The notes under the pieces were generated by a model. That model ran no database searches, had not been told where the DNA came from, and worked only from the letters and a program-made list of their open reading frames with translations. A stretch of DNA of 64,000 nucleotides from Bacteroidetes bacterium UBA1947 (lineage in GTDB: Bacteria > Bacteroidota > Bacteroidia > Chitinophagales > Chitinophagaceae), in NCBI GenBank assembly GCA_002336915.1, contig DDET01000038.1, positions 91,182-155,181 of the forward strand. Direction: 5' to 3'. The position numbers and the translations under genes are program-made. Of the stretch, positions 59,876 to 64,000 are shown one piece after another. Each line of letters starts with the position of its first letter. Within the stretch, counting starts at the first letter, position 1.

Positions 59876-61009
59876 GTGCAGGTGTTCGCTTTTGTGCTAT
59901 ACTGCTTATTTACGCTCTGCATGCTTGTGCAGTGCGCCTATGCTATTTACTTTTTCAGGCGTATTTTTTCATTGCCAACACCTGTCGAAAAAAACAAAAC
60001 TGCTGCAACCCCTGTGTCCATCATCATTTGTGCTAAAAATGAGGCGCAAAACCTCAGGGAAAACCTGCCTTCTATTTTGTCGCAAATATACATGAATGAG
60101 GCAGGGAAAAGCATGTATGAGGTAATTGTTGTAAATGATGGTTCCACCGACGATACCGCTGCTGTTTTGCAGCAATTGGAGCAGCAATACGATAATTTAT
60201 GGGACGTGGTGGTCAGTCAGGGCGAGCCCAAAGCGCATCCTGGTAAGAAAAATGCCTTAAGCCATGGTATTACCTATTCGTCCCACAAGTGGTTCCTTTT
60301 TACTGATGCGGATTGTGTTCCCTCGGGGAATTACTGGCTACAGAACATGGTGGCGCCATTAGAAAAAGGGAAGAAGATTGTTACCGGCTATGGAAAATAT
60401 CGTCATGCTGCGGGCTTACTCAACGCCTGGACGCGCTGGGAGACGATGCACACATTTTTGCAATATAGCACTTACGCCCTGGCTGGGAAGCCTTACATGG
60501 CTGTAGGCCGGAATATGGCTTGCACTAAGGATGTATTTTTAAAAGCGCAGGCCTCTGAAGTATGGAACAACCTCCCTTCAGGCGACGATGACTTATTGAT
60601 GAGCATAGCCGCCACGGCCCGAAATACTGCAGTAGTGTACAACCGGGAGGCGTATACATCCACTGCATCGAAACAGACTTGGAAAGCCTGGCTGCAGCAA
60701 AAGCAAAGACATATGTCCACGGGTAAGTATTATAAAAGTGATATTAAAAATCTGTTGGGGCTATACGGCTTATCGCATGCCATCATGTGGCTTTTGTTTT
60801 TTGCATTGCTGGCTATGGGAGATTGGCGGCTGCTGCTAATGCTTATGGCTATACGCTGTGCTGTATATTGGCCCATAATGGCTGTTACCTCGTGCAAATT
60901 GGGAGAAAAACTTTTATTTTCTTTGCCCTTTTTCGATTTAGGCTACATGCTATATAACTTTGTGCTGGCGCCCTATATCATTTTCAAAAACAAAAAACAG
61001 TGGACATAA
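59876..61009 (+). CDS. Family 2 glycosyltransferase, membrane-bound
   Basis: The protein (about 377 residues from GTG at 59876) has an N-terminal membrane helix (VFAFVLYCLFTLCMLVQCAY). The GT-A domain follows: VSIIICAKNEAQNLRENLPS, VIVVNDGSTDDTAAVL, FTDADCVPSG and a QKQRHMSTGKYYKS motif. Two to three C-terminal helices end it. It should add sugars to a lipid or polymer at the membrane. The start is uncertain: TTG at 59864 and GTG at 59882 are alternatives, while ATG at 59918 would cut the first helix. It overlaps rsmG by 10 bp. Confidence 0.85.
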   Translation: MQVFAFVLYCLFTLCMLVQCAYAIYFFRRIFSLPTPVEKNKTAATPVSIIICAKNEAQNLRENLPSILSQIYMNEAGKSMYEVIVVNDGSTDDTAAVLQQLEQQYDNLWDVVVSQGEPKAHPGKKNALSHGITYSSHKWFLFTDADCVPSGNYWLQNMVAPLEKGKKIVTGYGKYRHAAGLLNAWTRWETMHTFLQYSTYALAGKPYMAVGRNMACTKDVFLKAQASEVWNNLPSGDDDLLMSIAATARNTAVVYNREAYTSTASKQTWKAWLQQKQRHMSTGKYYKSDIKNLLGLYGLSHAIMWLLFFALLAMGDWRLLLMLMAIRCAVYWPIMAVTSCKLGEKLLFSLPFFDLGYMLYNFVLAPYIIFKNKKQWT

Positions 61010-61632
61010 TTCTTAAGTACTTTGATGACTTTACAGAACACCAGTTGGAGCAGTTCCGCCGGCTCGATGCATTGTATAAAGAATGGAACGAAAAAATAAA
61101 TGTGATATCGCGCAAGGATATTGATTCACTGTACGAAAAACATGTGCTTCATTCACTGGCCATTGCAGCTATTTGCAATTTCGAAGATGGCGCACAGGTA
61201 GTGGATATTGGCACAGGTGGCGGTTTCCCCGGCATACCACTTGCTATTTTTTTCCCCGAGGTTGAATTCCTGTTATCCGATAGCATTGGCAAAAAAATAA
61301 AAGTAGTGCAGGAAGTGGCCAGTGCCATAGGCCTGAAAAATGTAACTGCAGTGCATAGTAGGGTGGAGGAAATAAAAGGCAGGACTTTCGACTATGCGGT
61401 ATCAAGGGCAGTAGCACCATTGGGTCAACTCTGGGAATGGATAAGCCCGCTCATCAGGTCCGGTCAAAAAAGCGAAGACTTGCCCGCTGGCCTCATTTGT
61501 CTTAAGGGCGGAGACCTGGAAAAGGAGATTGATGATTCAGGCTTAGCTGCTGTAGTCCAGGCCTGGAGCGTACATGATATTTTCCCTGAGCCCTCTTTCG
61601 AAGAAAAATTTCTTATCTACGTGCCCAAATGA
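61000..61632 (+). CDS. rsmG: 16S rRNA (guanine-N7) methyltransferase RsmG
   Basis: RsmG methylates G527 of 16S rRNA using S-adenosylmethionine. The 210-residue protein shows YKEWNEKINVISRKDIDSLY, HVLHSLAIAAI, the SAM-binding VVDIGTGGGFPGIPLAIFFP and FDYAVSRAVAPLGQLWEW. The start is GTG at 61000, inside the end of the glycosyltransferase gene (10-bp overlap), so translation is probably coupled. gidA/mnmG is not adjacent. Confidence 0.94.
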   Translation: MDIILKYFDDFTEHQLEQFRRLDALYKEWNEKINVISRKDIDSLYEKHVLHSLAIAAICNFEDGAQVVDIGTGGGFPGIPLAIFFPEVEFLLSDSIGKKIKVVQEVASAIGLKNVTAVHSRVEEIKGRTFDYAVSRAVAPLGQLWEWISPLIRSGQKSEDLPAGLICLKGGDLEKEIDDSGLAAVVQAWSVHDIFPEPSFEEKFLIYVPK

Positions 61633-61757
61633 TTTTATGACATAATAATTACAAAAAATACACGTTTACTTTCTTTGTAAAGGCTTGCTACTCGCTATAT
61701 TTACAATAATATGTAATTCAAATGTAGCTTTTCCTTTATCACATAAACTTAGCCCTT

Positions 61758-62852
61758 ATGAAAAAAGTATGTTCCTTACTCACTTTAGTGGCTTTAATAG
61801 GCTTTGCGATTGCCTGTAACAAAGACAAGGCCACACTCACTTCTAATACTACCACGACCGATTCCCCCGTTTTACCGGCCGATGTAGATGTTTATTACTA
61901 CGACTCTGTGCAGGTAAATAAGATCACTACTTTAGGTCGTGTGTTGTTTTATGACAAGCATTTGTCGATTAACAATTCCGTCTCTTGCGGCAGTTGCCAT
62001 CAGCAGGCCCATGCATTTGCCGATAATATTGCCTTTAGCCATGGTTTCGATAACCGGAATACAATGAGGAACACTCCCTCAATTGAAAATCTTGGCGGTC
62101 CTGGCCTTACCCATCCTACAAGGAAAACAATGGCGCCATTATTTTGGGATTCACGCGAACATGTGATCAACAATCTGATTGCTCGCCCCATTACTAACCA
62201 TGTGGAAATGGGTGTGAGCGATTTTTCCGACCTTACAGCCAAACTTTCTGCATTACCCTATTATAAAAAACTTTTTAATGATGCTTTTGGCTCCGACCAG
62301 ATAACGGTTGATAATATTTCGCAGGCTATCTCGTATTTCATTTGTGCTATAAAAGCTACACATACACGCTTTGATGATACCCTCAATCAAAAGCTGACCG
62401 CACTCGAATTGCAAGGCTGGGTGCTTTTTACAACAAAATACAACTGCGCCCTCTGTCATCATGTCGATCCCAATGGTTATGCCAATGGAGCAGATATTTT
62501 AAACATCGGGCTTGATATATCAAGTATTGATAAAGGTTACGGAGCTATAAGCGGGATTTCTTCTTTCGACGGTAGCTTCAAGGTGCCAAATCTCAGGAAC
62601 GTAGCGCTCACAGCCCCATACATGCACGATGGGCGTTTTAAAACCCTTGATGAAGTGCTTGATTTTTATAGTCACGGCATACAAAATGCGCCCAACCTCA
62701 ATTCGTTCTTAAAAGGTAAGGATGGGCAGCCTGTGAAAATGAATATATCCGAACAGGAACGAAGCGCGCTCAAAGCCTTCCTCAATACGCTTACCGACTA
62801 CAAAATGATCACCGATCCTAAATTTTCAGACCCTTTTAAAACAAGTAATTAA
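61758..62852 (+). CDS. Di-heme cytochrome c peroxidase (MauG-like) lipoprotein
   Basis: The 364-residue protein has a signal ending in FAIAC, so it is probably a lipoprotein. Two heme c sites are visible: SCGSCHQQAHAF near residue 77 and YNCALCHHVDP near 234. Typical peroxidase segments GRVLFYDKHLSINNSVSC, RNTPSIENLGG, FWDSREHV and KVPNLRNVALTAPYMHDGRF follow. The enzyme would reduce hydrogen peroxide or oxidise another periplasmic substrate. Its stop overlaps the next start as TAATG. Confidence 0.92.
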   Translation: MKKVCSLLTLVALIGFAIACNKDKATLTSNTTTTDSPVLPADVDVYYYDSVQVNKITTLGRVLFYDKHLSINNSVSCGSCHQQAHAFADNIAFSHGFDNRNTMRNTPSIENLGGPGLTHPTRKTMAPLFWDSREHVINNLIARPITNHVEMGVSDFSDLTAKLSALPYYKKLFNDAFGSDQITVDNISQAISYFICAIKATHTRFDDTLNQKLTALELQGWVLFTTKYNCALCHHVDPNGYANGADILNIGLDISSIDKGYGAISGISSFDGSFKVPNLRNVALTAPYMHDGRFKTLDEVLDFYSHGIQNAPNLNSFLKGKDGQPVKMNISEQERSALKAFLNTLTDYKMITDPKFSDPFKTSN

Positions 62853-63571
62853 TGAAATACACCCTCTTATGTTTCCTGGGCATTGCTATGTCCATTACTG
62901 TCCATGCTCAGGATGTTCAACTAATGGATGCCTCCCCGGCACCAAAACAAAAAATGTTTGAACACCAGGTAGGTGTGCAGATAAACCAACTGATCCGGCA
63001 GGTTTTTAATTTTTCTTCATCATCCTCCTCCTCGGTGAATAACCCGTACCTGCTGGTGTATTCGCTTACGTATAGGAAGCTGGGTATTGGTCTCCGCTTT
63101 GGTGGGGGCTACACCTACAAGTCTTTTACAAATGATGACGGTATTACCAAACAAGAAACAAAGATCAATGATTACCAGTTTCGCCTTGGCCTCGAAAAAA
63201 TATTTATGCTCTCTAAAAGATGGACAGCCGGGGTAGGGGCCGATGCAGTGTTTACTAAAAACGATGATTATACCATGACGGAGGTTACATCATTTGACAC
63301 CACTACTACTATTACCAATAGCAAAATACCTTCATCCGGGGCGGGAGCCATGGCTTGGCTAAGATATCATATTACAGAAAAAATACTGATCGGGACCGAA
63401 ACTAGTTTCTATTATACCGAAGGTACCCAAAAGCAAAACATCTCCGTTACCCGCAGGAGAAATGGCAACCCGGGAAACCCCGTAGAAACGACCATTTCAG
63501 ATATAGATAATAAAGCTGCGGAAGGCATATTTGCGCTGCCTGTCGTTTTTTACCTGCTTGTAAAATTCTAG
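62852..63571 (+). CDS. Outer membrane beta-barrel-like protein
   Basis: The 239-residue protein has a signal peptide (MKYTLLCFLGIAMSITVHAQ). It then alternates aromatic strands with turns: YLLVYSLTYRKLGIGLRFGGGYTY, DYQFRLGLEKIFMLSKRW, MAWLRYHITEKILIGTETSFYYTEG and a final FALPVVFYLLVKF, ending in an aromatic residue as barrels do. I infer an outer membrane barrel of eight or so strands. The family is not recognised. It is coupled to the di-heme peroxidase gene by a TAATG overlap, so the two may act together. Confidence 0.7.
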   Translation: MKYTLLCFLGIAMSITVHAQDVQLMDASPAPKQKMFEHQVGVQINQLIRQVFNFSSSSSSSVNNPYLLVYSLTYRKLGIGLRFGGGYTYKSFTNDDGITKQETKINDYQFRLGLEKIFMLSKRWTAGVGADAVFTKNDDYTMTEVTSFDTTTTITNSKIPSSGAGAMAWLRYHITEKILIGTETSFYYTEGTQKQNISVTRRRNGNPGNPVETTISDIDNKAAEGIFALPVVFYLLVKF

Positions 63572-63666
63572 GCAGGGTTCTATTTCATGCCTATTATGTG
63601 CTCCTAAAGAAAACAATTCTTACTTTTGCGCCCTGAATCATAATATTGCTAATAAACACATTATAA

Positions 63667-64000
63667 ATGGGTAGGATATTTGAAGTAAGAAAGTCCACAA
63701 TGTTTGCTCGCTATGATCGTATGGCGAAGCAGTTCAGCCGCATCGGTAAGGAAGTAGCCATTGCTGTTAAAAAGGGCGGCCCCGATCCTAACACAAACCC
63801 CATGCTGCGCCGCGTTATCCAGAACGCCAAGTCGGTGAATATGCCCAAAGACCGTATCGAGGCAGCGATTAAGAATGCACAGGGTAAGGACACAAGCAAT
63901 TACGACGAGGTAATATACGAAGGTTATGCCCCGCATGGCATTGCCGTATTAGTAGTTACAGCTACGGATAATACGACACGTACCGTTGCCAATGTGCGCT
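63667..64000 (+). CDS. YebC/PmpR family protein (partial, cut by window end)
   Basis: The reading frame from ATG at 63667 runs off the window, giving the first 111 residues. It starts MGRIFEVRKSTMFARYDRMA and continues with AVKKGGPDPNTNPMLRRVIQ, NMPKDRIEAAIKNAQGKD and YEGYAPHGIAVLVVTATDN. This matches YebC, thought to act as a transcription regulator or to help translation of proline-rich stretches. A TACTTTTG -7 element is at 63621-63628. Confidence 0.93.
   Translation, partial: MGRIFEVRKSTMFARYDRMAKQFSRIGKEVAIAVKKGGPDPNTNPMLRRVIQNAKSVNMPKDRIEAAIKNAQGKDTSNYDEVIYEGYAPHGIAVLVVTATDNTTRTVANVR

Overview
The window is a gene-dense stretch of a Bacteroidota chromosome, most likely a Chitinophagaceae-like member of Chitinophagales/Sphingobacteriales. 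The evidence is a fused lpxC/fabZ gene, a DUF4249 lipoprotein, a LytS/LytTR pair, a two-component propeller kinase, a T9SS tail-like domain, and promoters with the Bacteroidota form TTG-N19..22-TAnnTTTG upstream of several genes. The exact lineage is inference. No insertion sequence, prophage, CRISPR array, tRNA or rRNA was seen.

Layout. 0-5 kb: a hairpin repeat, then minus-strand genes for a DUF922 protein, thioredoxin reductase, a DUF4249 lipoprotein, an L,D-transpeptidase and a secreted protein whose leader carries (TTTG)11. 4.7-9.4 kb: a BlaI/BlaR1-type pair with a twin operator inside its promoter, rpsT, a lytic transglycosylase and tatA. 10-12.4 kb: an ArsR-AHSA1-hydrolase operon with its own twin operator, then a decayed copy of the 3' end of rluD. 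12.5-19 kb: rluD, a MauE-like/thioredoxin protein, DUF58, the yceD-rpmF-plsX operon, a hydrolase and an O6-alkylguanine-DNA methyltransferase. 19-25 kb: a LuxR response regulator with a 1010-residue propeller histidine kinase, and two tandem paralogous envelope proteins. 25-32 kb: the RNase P RNA gene, an MCE protein, dusB, a DoxX/HxlR divergent pair with repeated operators, and a LytS/LytTR system. 32-39 kb: a phosphodiesterase, FKBP, a cation efflux protein, rnhA, mqnA (futalosine menaquinone route), HMG-CoA lyase, panB, a YggS protein and an MFS transporter. 39-51 kb: minus-strand envelope genes (GT-C-like protein, ABC ATPase, lpxC/fabZ, lpxD, HD hydrolase, PBP1A, transglutaminase). 51-58 kb: 3-hydroxyacyl-CoA dehydrogenase, a beta-lactamase-like hydrolase, two small basic secreted proteins, and a non-homologous end-joining operon (Ku, separate LigD phosphoesterase, LigD ligase-polymerase). 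58-64 kb: an LptF/LptG permease, tgt, a glycosyltransferase, rsmG, a di-heme peroxidase with a barrel-like partner, and the start of a yebC gene cut by the window edge.

The most noteworthy signals are regulatory. Three self-contained repressor genes (blaI, arsR, hxlR) have paired or tandem operators laid over a Bacteroidota promoter. The NHEJ operon has a perfect 10-bp inverted repeat just upstream. A tetranucleotide repeat sits in the presumed leader of a secreted protein gene. A 21-bp minisatellite follows the LytTR gene. At the protein level, the BlaR1-like protein has a coiled-coil repeat region in place of the beta-lactam sensor, LigD is split, and both L32 and Tgt lack their usual zinc cysteines.
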